In this document: in pieces, positions 25,427 to 34,125 of the stretch
Layout: each line of letters begins with the position of its first letter
How positions within the stretch are numbered: position 1 is the stretch's first letter
Origin: Actinomycetota bacterium
GTDB taxonomy: Bacteria; Actinomycetota; Humimicrobiia; Humimicrobiales; Humimicrobiaceae
DNA length: 34,125 bases
Assembly (NCBI GenBank): GCA_012837825.1
Contig: DUQM01000043.1
Span: forward strand, 1 to 34,125
Direction: 5' to 3'
Program-made: the position numbers and the translations under genes
Notes under the pieces: model-generated
Seen by the model: the letters and a program-made list of their open reading frames with translations, nothing else
Database searches by the model: none
What the model was told of the DNA's origin: nothing

Positions 25427-25853
25427 GCGTGATCATACAGAAGTCAGGGTTTTTACTGATGGAGGATCCAGGGGCAATCCGGGACCTGCCGCCATAGGAG
25501 TGGTTATTGCAGATGAAAAGGATAATATAATTTCCCGGTTCGGAAAATACATAGGCACAGCCACCAATAATGTTGCAGAATATTCTGCTTTGATTGAAGC
25601 TCTTAGGCTTCTGAGAGAAATCGACGCTTATCGGGTTATTTTCCATACAGACAGCAGTCTTGTCTACAATCAGATAAAAGGTTTCTGGAAAATAAAAAAT
25701 CCCGACATAAAGCTTTTGAATGAACAGGCAAAAAAAATGCTTTACGACCTCCCATACTATAATTTCATTCATATTCCCCGCGAAAAGAATAAAGATGCAG
25801 ACAGGCTTGTAAACAAAGCCCTTGACGAGCAAAAGAAATCTTTAAGCCAGTAA
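25419..25853 (+). CDS. rnhA: ribonuclease HI
   Basis: 144-residue RNase HI cleaving RNA in RNA-DNA hybrids. The four catalytic acids are D14 (F-T-D-G-G), E54 (N-V-A-E-Y), D78 (H-T-D-S-S) and D128 (K-D-A-D-R). The basic handle of the E. coli enzyme is shortened. The ATG overlaps the zinc-ribbon gene's stop. The gene ends the nif3 run and is followed by RNase P RNA. Confidence 0.92.
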   Translation: MNKRDHTEVRVFTDGGSRGNPGPAAIGVVIADEKDNIISRFGKYIGTATNNVAEYSALIEALRLLREIDAYRVIFHTDSSLVYNQIKGFWKIKNPDIKLLNEQAKKMLYDLPYYNFIHIPREKNKDADRLVNKALDEQKKSLSQ

Positions 25854-25989
25854 CTGAAAATATTTTAAAGGGTTTTCCGCGACTGGTTATTAATATTATC
25901 CTGCTAATTACTATTATTGTATAAATAAATAATAAACAAAACCGGCATAGTCAATAGAATATTGTCAAAAGTATCTATTTTAACTGGTC

Positions 25990-26017
25990 TTGATTTTTAA
26001 TAAATTACATTTATTAT
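25990..26017 (+). promoter_or_regulatory. likely promoter of RNase P RNA
   Basis: TTGATT (25990-25995) and TATTAT (26012-26017) are 16 bases apart. They predict a start near 26025, close to the 5' side of helix P1. A second TATAAC at 26025-26030 lacks a matching -35. Confidence 0.45.
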
Positions 26018-26029
26018 TTTAACTATAAC

Positions 26030-26444
<415 letters not shown>

Positions 26445-26630
26445 TGTTATTTTGTAAAATAATCATTTGCAATGGCCAGCTATGGCCTGCTTAAAGACAC
26501 ACTAAAACCCTTCAATTATTAAAAGTTTTAGTTAAAAATAAGAATTACATCATCTTTTCATGCATAGATATTAATTAGTTTTTAAAGAGGTTTACTCCTG
26601 TTCTTAATTTAGAAGAAAAAGGACTAAGAT

Positions 26631-26824
26631 ATGCTTAAGAAATATATGTTGATAGAAGTGTTTTCCGGTTCTTACAATAAAGAGAATGTTGAGCATGAAT
26701 TACTAAATGATCAAAAGAGTCATATCACCGGAAGTATCCGGAACCAGATTTGATTATTTATGATTATACTGAGCACTTGTTAGACGGGGAAAAGCCGGAA
26801 GATGATATTATTGTACTGAAATGA
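26631..26824 (+). pseudogene. frameshifted small gene of unknown family
   Basis: A frame starting at ATG 26631, with AAGGA seven bases upstream, runs 40 codons to a TGA at 26751. A second frame, shifted by one base, continues with a coding-like stretch (P-E-P-D-L-I-I-Y-D-Y-T-E-H-L-L) to a TGA at 26822 that overlaps the next gene's ATG. Together they would encode about 64 residues ending D-D-I-I-V-L-K. The join near 26700-26745 looks like an indel mutation, a sequencing error or, less likely, programmed frameshifting. Confidence 0.45.
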
Positions 26825-27498
26825 TAAGAGAAAGTAAGATGAACAAATATATCAAACTTAGGGAACAATTTGAAAAAAACCGCAATAGTGAATATGCAAA
26901 AAAGATGTCTGCATACTTGAGAAATTTGTTTTTGTTCTACGGTCTGCCAACATCAAAACGAAGGGCTCTTTATAAAGAATTTCTAAAAGAAGAGAAAAGA
27001 AAAAGATTAATTGATTGGGATTTGCTTGATCAGTGCTATGAAGATGAACATAGGGAGTTCCAGTATCTTGTTGTGGATTATCTTAGGACAATGCAGAAGT
27101 TTTTAACATTTGATGATGTCCCACATATAAAGAAATATATAAAGGCAAAACAGTGGTGGGATACGATTGATGGCTTTACCGGAATCATTGGAAATATCGC
27201 TTTTGTTGATGAAAGAATAAATGACTTAATGATTGAATGGTCGATTGATGAAGATTTTTGGGTGCGAAGAATTGCTATTGATCATCAACTTCATAGAAAG
27301 GATAAGACGAATACCCGGTTGCTTGAAAAAATAATAGTGAATAATTTTGGGAGTTCTGAGTTCTTTATCAATAAGGCTATTGGTTGGAGCTTGCGAGACT
27401 ACTCAAAAACAAATCCTGACTGGGTAAGAAAATTTATAGAAACCTACAAAGATAGAATGGATAAACTTAGTATCAGAGAAGCAAGTAAATATTTATAG
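26821..27498 (+). CDS. AlkD-like DNA alkylation repair protein
   Basis: 225-residue HEAT-like repeat glycosylase of the AlkD family, which excises bulky or positively charged alkylpurines. The AlkD active-site residues are recognisable: Q-W-W113-D-T-I-D117 (the Trp/Asp pair), R149-R150, and A-I-G-W189-S-L-R-D-Y. The ATG at 26821 overlaps the upstream broken frame's stop; an internal ATG at 26839 with GAGAAAG before it is an alternative start. It is far from the repair cluster at 14.5-20 kb. Confidence 0.88.
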   Translation: MIRESKMNKYIKLREQFEKNRNSEYAKKMSAYLRNLFLFYGLPTSKRRALYKEFLKEEKRKRLIDWDLLDQCYEDEHREFQYLVVDYLRTMQKFLTFDDVPHIKKYIKAKQWWDTIDGFTGIIGNIAFVDERINDLMIEWSIDEDFWVRRIAIDHQLHRKDKTNTRLLEKIIVNNFGSSEFFINKAIGWSLRDYSKTNPDWVRKFIETYKDRMDKLSIREASKYL

Positions 27499-27551
27499 TT
27501 TTTTAAGTAAGAGTTGCCAACCATTATAAAAAAACTATATAAGGAGTTATA

Positions 27552-28541
27552 ATGCACAAAATATTTAAGTATAACGATAAGACCATTGTCAGTGCTGATG
27601 GAACAATCCTTTGCGGCATTGTCAATGTTACACCGGATTCTTTTTCTGATGGGGGACGATGGTATTCAACAAAAAAAGCTGTCGCTCGTGCCTTGGAGTT
27701 GGTGGAACAGGGGGCGAGAATGTTGGATATTGGTGGTGAATCCACCAGACCAGGCAGCACGTCGGTGGAAGTCAGAGAGGAGATCGACCGAATCTTACCG
27801 GTAATACGTGAATTAAAAAAATGCACCGATGTACCTATATCGCTCGATACTTGGAAGGCACCTGTGGCGAAAGAGGCCATTGAAGTCGGAGCAGATATTA
27901 TCAATGATATTACAGGCTTCTTAGGGGATCCCAATATGGCGAAGGTTGTTGGCGAATCCAGAGCCGGAGCCATCTTGATGTTTAATCCCGTTATTGCAAG
28001 ACCCAATCATCCGGGATCAAAAATCTTTCCTTTCTTCGGGGGTAAAGGAGTCTTTAGTCAAGATGAAATCGAAAAAATGGCCAGTTTACCCATACAGGAA
28101 TCTATGTGCTTCTACATGAGACGTTGCATCAAGATCGCTCATGAGGCTGGAGTAGATGATGAAAGAATCATGTTGGATCCGGGTATCGGTTTCGGTTTAA
28201 CAAAGAGGGAGAATCTTTTATTAATCAGAGATCTCCATGTTTTAAGAGATATGGGTTACTGTATCTTTGTAGGGGTTTCCAGAAAGAGATTTATAGTCAA
28301 TATACTGGAGAATGCCGGTTTTAATATGGATTTGGAAACTGAGAATGGCTATGAAAATCGCGACATAGGCTCTGCCGCTCTTACGGCTATCGCCACCATG
28401 TTGGGAGCAGATGTAATTAGAGTCCATACCGTTCCATATCATAGGATATCTTCAGAAATTGGAAATGCTATACGTTTCCCTGGAGCAATAGAAGACGTTC
28501 ATTTGAAACAATACAGCACTAAAAATAAAAAACAAGGATAA
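27552..28541 (+). CDS. folP: dihydropteroate synthase
   Basis: Condenses p-aminobenzoate with dihydropterin pyrophosphate in folate synthesis. 329 residues, longer than the usual 270-290 because of an insert near 150-185. Motifs include N25-V-T-P-D-S-F-S-D-G-G, D-I-G-G-E-S-T-R-P-G-S, L-D-T and D-I-I-N-D-I-T, then D-P-G-I-G-F-G, S-R-K-R-F, and R-V-H-T-V near the end. A strong AAGGAG precedes the ATG. No other folate gene is near. Base and codon use is less A/T-biased than in the core genes, so acquisition is possible. Confidence 0.92.
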   Translation: MHKIFKYNDKTIVSADGTILCGIVNVTPDSFSDGGRWYSTKKAVARALELVEQGARMLDIGGESTRPGSTSVEVREEIDRILPVIRELKKCTDVPISLDTWKAPVAKEAIEVGADIINDITGFLGDPNMAKVVGESRAGAILMFNPVIARPNHPGSKIFPFFGGKGVFSQDEIEKMASLPIQESMCFYMRRCIKIAHEAGVDDERIMLDPGIGFGLTKRENLLLIRDLHVLRDMGYCIFVGVSRKRFIVNILENAGFNMDLETENGYENRDIGSAALTAIATMLGADVIRVHTVPYHRISSEIGNAIRFPGAIEDVHLKQYSTKNKKQG

Positions 28542-28653
28542 TCGCGGCGGACTCTCTTCATGGCAAGACTTTATCTATCGTTTCTTCAATGAATCCTGAT
28601 ATAGTTGAAGATGACTTCATCAAATTTCTCAGTTTGTGGAGGAGATTTATTTT
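28542..28653 (+). pseudogene. short coding-like remnant upstream of lipoprotein stub
   Basis: One frame is open across this spacer and ends in a TGA that overlaps the next ATG (ATGA at 28654-28657). It includes a possible ATG at about 28588 encoding 22 residues (N-P-D-I-V-E-D-D-F-I-K-F-L). No family is recognised. It could be the 3' end of a lost gene. Confidence 0.25.
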
Positions 28654-28740
28654 ATGAAAAAGATTATTGCCTTTATAGCCATCTGGTTAATGATTTTACC
28701 TATGATGGCTTGCAATTCAAAAAATACATTTATGGGCTGA
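28654..28740 (+). pseudogene. lipoprotein signal peptide stub
   Basis: A strong GGAGGAG (28638-28644) precedes an ATG encoding a typical lipoprotein signal: M-K-K-I, a hydrophobic stretch, and a P-M-M-A-C lipobox at residues 16-20. It stops after only 28 codons. The mature part is missing, so this is probably the 5' end of a truncated lipoprotein gene. A genuine tiny lipoprotein cannot be excluded. Confidence 0.5.
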
Positions 28741-28747
28741 AGTTATA

Positions 28748-28756
28748 TGCTATACT
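28748..28756 (+). promoter_or_regulatory. extended -10 promoter for the small membrane protein
   Basis: TGC directly followed by TATACT, about 55 bases before the ATG at 28812. It resembles the TGC-TATAAT at 2646-2654 and the other extended -10 sites in this window. Confidence 0.45.
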
Positions 28757-28811
28757 GGTTATGCAACAATTAAAGCCGAAATAATATTGTTAAGAAAGTT
28801 GGAGTCTGTCT

Positions 28812-28997
28812 ATGACTTTACTTGCAGCCGGGATCGTCTTCGTTGTATTGCTGGTTCCGGCAATACTTTTTTTCATAGAGTACAGTAAAACAAAAAGGAC
28901 GTTATTTTTGGCATTTGGAATCGTCTTTATTGTGCTGATCACTGCTGTAGCTGCATACAGTCTGGCTACCATCCTGTTTCTCAATGCGATAGAATAA
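28812..28997 (+). CDS. small two-helix membrane protein
   Basis: 61 residues with two predicted membrane helices (about 2-22 and 31-56) separated by a short basic turn (Y-S-K-T-K-R-T). GGAG (28801-28804) is seven bases before the ATG. The same frame continues past the TAA for 31 coding-like codons (R-Y-E-K-A-V-L-D-A-F-Q-T-D-L) to a TAG at 29091, so the ancestral protein was probably about 93 residues and has been cut by a nonsense change. Family not recognised. Confidence 0.6.
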   Translation: MTLLAAGIVFVVLLVPAILFFIEYSKTKRTLFLAFGIVFIVLITAVAAYSLATILFLNAIE

Positions 28998-29093
28998 CGC
29001 TATGAGAAAGCTGTCCTGGATGCATTCCAGACTGACCTTAATGAATGTATCAACGATAATGAAACCAAGCTGCTTTCCGGTCTGCTCGTTTAG

Positions 29094-29387
29094 ATGATTT
29101 AGCGCGTGTTTTCCGGACAAGCTTTTCAGTGCAACCGGTCGGATGTTGCATATCGCATACGCTTGTGACGGCGCAGGCAAATTAATGTCCCATAAATGTA
29201 GGGTAAATATCAGAAGAAGTTCTGAGACTATTCTTCCGGAAAGAAAAGCCTGACTATCTATAATTTCAGCCGCCTTAAAAAATAGTGTGTTATGTGGTTA
29301 CAGCAGAAAGCGAGATTGATTGCCTAAGCTTGCATCAGTTTGCTATAAACGTGGAGCTGCGATCGTCTCGGCTGTACTCGTTACTCG
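29094..29387. other. non-coding stretch
   Basis: About 290 bases with no supported gene, RNA or promoter. A duplicated heptamer ACTCGTT sits near 29377-29390, at the 3' end of the minus-strand oxidoreductase. The base composition is less A/T-rich than the core spacers. Confidence 0.4.
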
Positions 29388-30467
29388 TTAGCTACAGATA
29401 CTATAATCAATTTTAACCGGCTTATTGAGGTCAGCTGACTTCTTTGCAGCATTACAGATAAGGATATTTTTCAATCCATCAATACCGCTGCATACAGGTT
29501 CCTTGTCTTCAACTATTGCCTTGAAAAACTCTTCAAACTCCTTTACAAACGCATCATGGTATCTATCCATATAGAAAAGAGAGTAGCTCTTATTTTTACT
29601 GGACCATGCTGCATCAGTCAATTTATCTATCCGGCCTCCATTGTTACTGTAAAAAAGTATTTGTGTTGGAACCATATTATCTATAAAGATACATCCCTTT
29701 GAACCAAATATTTCGACTCTCTGGTCAAAACCATATGAGGCCTGCATGCTGCCATCAACTGCTCCGACCGAATCATTGCCAAATTTCAAACTCACTAGTA
29801 TTGTGTCATAATCCTCAATTTCAGCAAATTTTTGCTCTATCAGTACTTTTCCAATGGCAAACAATTCCACTACTTCTGAACCGGTCAGGAATCTTAAAAT
29901 ATCAAAGTCATGGCTTGTCACTTCATTAAAATGTCCTGCAAACAGGCCTTTTTGCAGATACCTGGCTGCAAGGACTTCGGGTAGTCTTGAGACAGCCTTA
30001 ACAACATGTATATCTCCTACAGCATTGTTTAATATCATTTCCCTTGCTTTAATGTAGTTAATATCAAATCTCCTGTGAAATCCGACCTGTAATTTTAAAT
30101 TCTGCTTTTTAGCAATATCTATGGCTGTCTTTACTTTTTCCGGATGTACCCCTATCTGTTTTTCGCAAAAAATATTTTTACCTGCATTTGCGGCGCTTAT
30201 CAGAATATCTGTATGCTGTGTTATCTGAGTGGCAATAACGACTGCGTTTATCTGGTCATCACTTAATATATCTTTATAATCGGAAGTAAAAGTTATTCCA
30301 TCGGAAAAACCTTCCTTTACAGCCCAGTTTTTCACGTTTTCAATGTCAGTGTCACAAATACTTTTTATTCTGACGCTCCTGAAATTTTGTATTATATTTC
30401 TAACATGAAATTTTCCAATAGTCCCGCAGCCGATAATACCCAAGACGATATTTTTATTTTTAATCAT
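29388..30467 (-). CDS. Gfo/Idh/MocA-family oxidoreductase
   Basis: NAD(P)-dependent sugar or cyclitol dehydrogenase-like protein of 359 residues. The Rossmann motif is G13-C-G-T-I-G18. The catalytic Lys lies in C-E-K103-Q, where most members have E-K-P. The second active-site region reads E182-x3-H186-D-F-D. The overall pattern is closest to inositol 2-dehydrogenases, but the Asp that precedes the His by four residues in that group is Glu here. GGGAGG precedes the ATG by five bases. It has no pathway neighbours, so the substrate is unknown. Confidence 0.85.
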   Translation of the reverse strand: MIKNKNIVLGIIGCGTIGKFHVRNIIQNFRSVRIKSICDTDIENVKNWAVKEGFSDGITFTSDYKDILSDDQINAVVIATQITQHTDILISAANAGKNIFCEKQIGVHPEKVKTAIDIAKKQNLKLQVGFHRRFDINYIKAREMILNNAVGDIHVVKAVSRLPEVLAARYLQKGLFAGHFNEVTSHDFDILRFLTGSEVVELFAIGKVLIEQKFAEIEDYDTILVSLKFGNDSVGAVDGSMQASYGFDQRVEIFGSKGCIFIDNMVPTQILFYSNNGGRIDKLTDAAWSSKNKSYSLFYMDRYHDAFVKEFEEFFKAIVEDKEPVCSGIDGLKNILICNAAKKSADLNKPVKIDYSICS

Positions 30468-30650
30468 TTTTCCTCCCTTATATTATAAAGAAAAATCAAT
30501 CCTAACATATTTTCTCCGGATTCAGGATATTTTACAACTCTCATTTCGTCTACATTGGTATTTATACTTCCTTCTATAGTTGCTGAAATCTCACCGGGAT
30601 CGGGATGATAGAGGATCAGGATGATAGAAAAATCTTCCGTATCATCTTAG

Positions 30651-30929
30651 TTTTTTGTAAAGCACACTAAAGATATTGAAATACGGGATATTGGAAATTA
30701 TTTAAGAAACTCTCTTAGTGAATCAATTTTAAATTTTGAGATGTTTAAGAGCCATGCATCATTTAATGAAAATAAACCTGTAAAAAATTTACCATATAAT
30801 GAAAGTGAGTTAGAAAATAGTCCGGAGCTTGAAGATTTTAATCCCAAAATAGGGATTTTAGATAAAGTTATGAAGAGCAGGATAATCAAGAAAAATAAAA
30901 TTGCTGAAGAAGAATTTAAACAGAAGTGA
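30651..30929 (+). pseudogene. 5'-truncated ORF, unknown family
   Basis: The frame is open from the TAG at 30648 to the TAA at 30927-30929 and reads as plausible charged protein (I-E-I-R-D-I-G-N-Y-L-R-N-S-L, then S-E-L-E-N-S-P-E-L-E). The only ATG, at 30741, has no usable Shine-Dalgarno and starts mid-protein. This suggests the 3' end of a gene whose 5' part was lost. The C-terminus is Lys/Glu-rich. Confidence 0.4.
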
Positions 30930-31037
30930 AATTATAAAGACTTATTAATGATTGAAAATTATAAGAGAATTAAAATCCTGTCTCCAAGGGATTTTTGGTG
31001 TTTTGAGATATTTTTTGTAAAAGATAATTAAAATGTT

Positions 31038-31054
31038 TAAGTATTAAATACTTA
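31038..31054. promoter_or_regulatory. 17-bp palindrome upstream of purL
   Basis: TAAGTATT and AATACTTA form a perfect inverted repeat with a one-base centre, about 45 bases upstream of the purL -10 element. A regulator site is possible. It does not resemble a PurR box that I know. Confidence 0.35.
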
Positions 31055-31096
31055 CTTATTGTATCTAACATTCATCAGTTCATTATTCCATTTAAA

Positions 31097-31105
31097 TGAT
31101 ATAAT
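31097..31105 (+). promoter_or_regulatory. extended -10 promoter of purL
   Basis: TGA directly followed by TATAAT, about 75 bases before the ATG. No clear -35 is present, as with the other extended -10 sites in this window. Confidence 0.5.
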
Positions 31106-31180
31106 TATTTCTCGTAATATAACTTTTTTAAATATAAAAAATTCAGTGATTATGCTGAGTATTGAAATGGGAGGAGTCTC

Positions 31181-33520
31181 ATGGCTGAAGAAAGAATAGA
31201 TTTTCTTGATAATAATAAAAGTGATTCTGAGCTTCAGGAAATCATAGACAAAAACGAATGGAGCCTTTCTTTATATGAGGTAAAAGAAGCGCAGAGAAGA
31301 GCAAAGAAAATCTTAAATATTACAGAATTAGGAATCCTGGACTCCCTTTGGTCGGAACACTGCTCCTACAAACACACAAAGAAAACTCTCGGGATGCTTA
31401 TAAAAGACAATAGCTATATATTAAAAACAAAGAACAGCGAAGCCGGAGCGGTAATGATACCCGGGACAGATTATGTCGCTGTCTTTAAGATTGAATCACA
31501 TAATCATCCTACTCAGGAAAATCCTTATGATGGCGCTGCAACAGGCATAGGCGGAGTAATCAGGGACATATTTGCAATGGGAGCCAGAATTGTAGGATGC
31601 GGCGTATCTTTAAGAACGGGTCCCCTTAGCGGCAAGCACTCAAGATATATACTGGAAGAAGGAACAAAAGGTGCAGCAAATTATTGCAATGTCATGGGAG
31701 TTCCCCTGGTTGACCTTGACACTTATTTTAATGAATATTTCAAGGAAAACTGTCTTGCCAATGTTTCTGCCATAGGAGTTGTAAAAACAGAATACCTTAT
31801 ACCAAATATGGCGTCAAAAGATTCTGGCGGCTATAACCTTATATATTTTGGTAAAGAGACCAAAGGCGCAGCTGCCGGAGGGGCATCAAGTTCGTCAAAA
31901 ACAAGAGAGGAAGGAAAGCAGCTATATAAAGCAGAGTTCGGATCAAAACCCGAGCTTGAAAGAGATACCCTGGCTGCCCTGGAGCAGGCGAAGAAAAATT
32001 TAAAAAAAGAAGGATTGTTTAAAAAAATATCGATGAAAGATATGGGGGCAGCAGGACTGACATGTTCCACATCGGAGCAGGTTCCTGAAGGCTATGGTGT
32101 TATCATCTATACAGACAAGGTGCCTTCACCGGAAGGTGTCAGTGCATATGAGCTGGCAGTAGGTGAGGATCAGGAAAGAAATATGATAATTGCGCCCAGA
32201 GGAAAAGCTACCGATATAATACTGGAAACATTCAGAAGCAATGAAGATTTTGTAAAAAGCGGAGGAGTGATAGCTGTTGTCGGCGAAGTTATAAGTGAAG
32301 ACAGGTTTGTCATGAAAGATAGTGTAAGCGGAGAAGTTTTCTGCGATATTCCAAACAGCCTTATAAGCAATTCACCCCAGTATGAACCTGATACAAAAGC
32401 TATGGCCATAGAGGAAGAAAAGGACTTCAGCGTTAATGAGCCTGAAGATCTTGAAGAAACAATCCTGGGCATATTAAGCTCAGATAATGTTTATTATAAA
32501 AAAGAATCTTATGATGCTTATATGGATAAAGATTACATGGTGATAAAAGCAAGAGAGTCAGACACAGCCGTAATTGCCCCGCTTATGTATGAAGATGTAG
32601 ATGAAAAGCAGAAAAAAATAGGAATAGCTCTGGTTTTCGGTGGGAAATCCATACAGGGCAGAAACGGCACTTCTTTCGAACAGTCCTATCTGGCAACTTT
32701 GCAGGCAAGACTTAAACTGGCATTGGCAGGACTTTGTCCGATAGCTGCAACTGATGGCTGCAATTATGCAAATCCTGACAGACCTGAAGATTTCCATAGT
32801 TTTGTTGAAGGCATAAAGGGATTAAATAAAGCTTGCAAAATTCCTATCTTTGGGAAAAGAGAGCCTATGGCGATTGTGTCAGGAAATGTATCCTTAAATA
32901 ATACTTTTATTGCAGAAGACAAAGAAGTAAAAGCGATAGATCCTTCAATGATACCCGGTGTTTTTGGATACATAAATGATTATGGCAAAACAGTAACGAA
33001 TGCTTTTAAAAACAGTGGCAGAGCCATTTATCTTATAGGGGAGATAAAACACGAATTTAAAGGTTCCGAGTATGCAGCCATAAATGGCAGGCTTGGTAAA
33101 AATCTTCCCTGTCTTTCCGAAGACAGTGCAGCCGGCTTTGAACATGCATCAATTGAGGCAGCTGAAAATGACATGGTAGAATCTTCAAAATTAATAGGAA
33201 ACGGAGGGCTTGCCGCTGCAATAACAGATATGATATTTAAAAGCAAAGATAAGATAGGGGCAGAGATAATAGCGGAAAATATTGCATATGACAAGAGACT
33301 TGATTATGCGCTGTTGAGTGAATCCCTGGCTGCAGTTGCAGTGGTTAAAGAAGGCAAAGAAAAAAGCTTTGAAGAAGTTTACAAAAAATATAATATAAAA
33401 GTAACAAAAATAGGCAGAACAACAAATGACGGAAACCTTATCGTTACTGAAAACAACAGGCCGGCAATTAATATAGAAAATGAAAGACTTGCAAAAGCTT
33501 ACAGAAGGGGAAAAAAATAA
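31181..33520 (+). CDS. purL: phosphoribosylformylglycinamidine synthase subunit PurL
   Basis: Small-type PurL (779 residues) converting FGAR to FGAM in purine synthesis, using ammonia delivered by PurQ with PurS. Typical blocks are L-W-S-E-H-C-S-Y-K-H-T near 51-61, E-S-H-N-H-P-T near 103-109 followed by D-G-A-A-T-G-I-G-G, D-M-G-A-A-G-L-T near 287-294, and a second AIRS-like half ending in a G-N-G-G-L motif near 674-678. GGGAGGAG precedes the ATG. No purS, purQ or other pur gene is within the window on either side. Confidence 0.94.
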   Translation: MAEERIDFLDNNKSDSELQEIIDKNEWSLSLYEVKEAQRRAKKILNITELGILDSLWSEHCSYKHTKKTLGMLIKDNSYILKTKNSEAGAVMIPGTDYVAVFKIESHNHPTQENPYDGAATGIGGVIRDIFAMGARIVGCGVSLRTGPLSGKHSRYILEEGTKGAANYCNVMGVPLVDLDTYFNEYFKENCLANVSAIGVVKTEYLIPNMASKDSGGYNLIYFGKETKGAAAGGASSSSKTREEGKQLYKAEFGSKPELERDTLAALEQAKKNLKKEGLFKKISMKDMGAAGLTCSTSEQVPEGYGVIIYTDKVPSPEGVSAYELAVGEDQERNMIIAPRGKATDIILETFRSNEDFVKSGGVIAVVGEVISEDRFVMKDSVSGEVFCDIPNSLISNSPQYEPDTKAMAIEEEKDFSVNEPEDLEETILGILSSDNVYYKKESYDAYMDKDYMVIKARESDTAVIAPLMYEDVDEKQKKIGIALVFGGKSIQGRNGTSFEQSYLATLQARLKLALAGLCPIAATDGCNYANPDRPEDFHSFVEGIKGLNKACKIPIFGKREPMAIVSGNVSLNNTFIAEDKEVKAIDPSMIPGVFGYINDYGKTVTNAFKNSGRAIYLIGEIKHEFKGSEYAAINGRLGKNLPCLSEDSAAGFEHASIEAAENDMVESSKLIGNGGLAAAITDMIFKSKDKIGAEIIAENIAYDKRLDYALLSESLAAVAVVKEGKEKSFEEVYKKYNIKVTKIGRTTNDGNLIVTENNRPAINIENERLAKAYRRGKK

Positions 33521-33654
33521 TAAACGGGATTTTTCGGTAATTTATTTGGAAAAAGTACAAAAAATTTCCCATTAAATAAGCTTTTTGTGCAATAATTTAA
33601 AATTAGGATTTTCAAGTTATTTAATATATTAAAATATAAAACAAAGAAGGTAGC

Positions 33655-34029
33655 ATGATGAAAAAAACATTGATTATCTTGTCAGTTACAGCAATTATTC
33701 TGGCAGCTTTATTAAGTATTGGTTGCTCAAAGTCCAAATTAAGCGGAACATTTGAAGGCACACTTCCATGTGCTGACTGTCCCGGTATTCAAACCCTTAT
33801 AACTATTAATTCAGACGGTACTTTTCATATGGAAGAAACTTACCTTGAGAGCGATGTTGAAACCATGATTTCAGATGGAAAATGGGTTCTTGACAAAGAT
33901 GTAATTACATTTACTGTCGATGATTACAATTTTGAATATAAGGTTATTTCAGATAAGGAAATAAAATGGGCGCCTGACGGAGAAGAAATTACAGGAACAG
34001 ACCTTAACTGGTCTCTTTTCAAGAAATAA
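33655..34029 (+). CDS. NlpE-like lipoprotein
   Basis: 124 residues with a lipoprotein signal ending in L-S-I-G-C24, followed by a copper-resistance NlpE N-terminal-type domain. F-E-G-T-L-P-C39-A-D-C42-P-G-I-Q-T-L is the family signature, with its C-x2-C pair. A D-G-T-F block and the closing W-x-L-F-K-K complete a small beta-barrel domain. It is exported and lipid-anchored. GAAGG precedes the two ATGs; I used the first. It is probably transcribed on its own after purL. Confidence 0.85.
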   Translation: MMKKTLIILSVTAIILAALLSIGCSKSKLSGTFEGTLPCADCPGIQTLITINSDGTFHMEETYLESDVETMISDGKWVLDKDVITFTVDDYNFEYKVISDKEIKWAPDGEEITGTDLNWSLFKK

Positions 34030-34050
34030 GATCTCTAAAAATTCTTTTAT

Positions 34051-34079
34051 TTAGCATATACTGTATTTATTGCTATAAT
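34051..34079 (+). promoter_or_regulatory. promoter pointing out of the window
   Basis: TTAGCA (34051-34056), a 17-base spacer ending in TGC, and TATAAT (34074-34079). This is a good extended -10 promoter. The gene it serves lies beyond the right edge. Confidence 0.5.
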
Positions 34080-34125
34080 AAATCCTGATATCACGAGCAT
34101 TAAGGCAGAACTGTTAGTTAATATG

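Larger units (their letters stand above)
30468..31180. other. accessory spacer of about 710 bases before purL
   Basis: It contains a 5'-truncated ORF (30651-30929), a duplicated GGATGATAGA near 30603-30627, a 17-bp palindrome at 31038-31054 and the purL promoter. The rest shows nothing that I can support. Confidence 0.4.

Noticed and set aside
26445-26630. A second small RNA downstream of the RNase P RNA
   Set aside because: Only a short GGCCA/TGGCC hairpin is visible, with no promoter or conserved structure.

Overview
The window is AT-rich bacterial DNA that is densely coded for most of its length. It probably comes from an uncultured, anaerobic-leaning lineage. The run nif3 / coiled-coil zinc-ribbon gene / rnhA / RNase P RNA (23.5-26.4 kb) resembles an arrangement I know from Actinomycetota, so a deep-branching, AT-rich member of that phylum is my best guess (inference). 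Several genes start with TTG behind a strong Shine-Dalgarno, and several promoters look like extended -10 elements (TGN then TATAAT).

Layout. 0.1-2.4 kb: a possible broken minus-strand small gene, then archease and RtcB, an RNA-ligation pair. 2.6-8.1 kb: two full-length paralogous homocitrate-synthase-type enzymes, two subunits of a LeuC/LeuD-type aconitase, and a dehydrogenase with isocitrate-type substrate residues. This looks like a route to 2-oxoglutarate. The two synthase paralogues have lost complementary halves of the active site, which suggests an obligate heteromer. 8.3-12.7 kb: an isoprenoid operon of a SAF-domain oxidoreductase (candidate type II DXP reductoisomerase), a prenyl synthase, type 2 IPP isomerase and IspE. 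13.2-14.5 kb: a methyltransferase, NikR, and a coupled 31-codon His-rich ORF. 14.5-20.1 kb: a DNA-repair block. DUF763, PolX and endonuclease III lie on the minus strand, and a second, diverged PolX is transcribed in the opposite direction from a shared spacer holding a perfect 22-bp palindrome. 20.2-23.3 kb: a radical SAM protein with a coupled HTH regulator, RadC, and a metallo-beta-lactamase-fold protein. 23.5-26.4 kb: a CAU tRNA only 5 nt from nif3, then the zinc-ribbon gene, rnhA and RNase P RNA.

26.6-30.9 kb is looser and looks like accessory DNA. It holds an AlkD-like protein, a dihydropteroate synthase, a lone Gfo/Idh/MocA oxidoreductase and several broken small genes: a frameshifted ORF, a lipoprotein stub, a membrane protein with an in-frame stop, and a 5'-truncated ORF. 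31.2-34.0 kb returns to dense core coding with purL and an NlpE-like lipoprotein. The window ends in a promoter pointing out of it. I saw no CRISPR array, rRNA, intact insertion sequence or strong intrinsic terminator.
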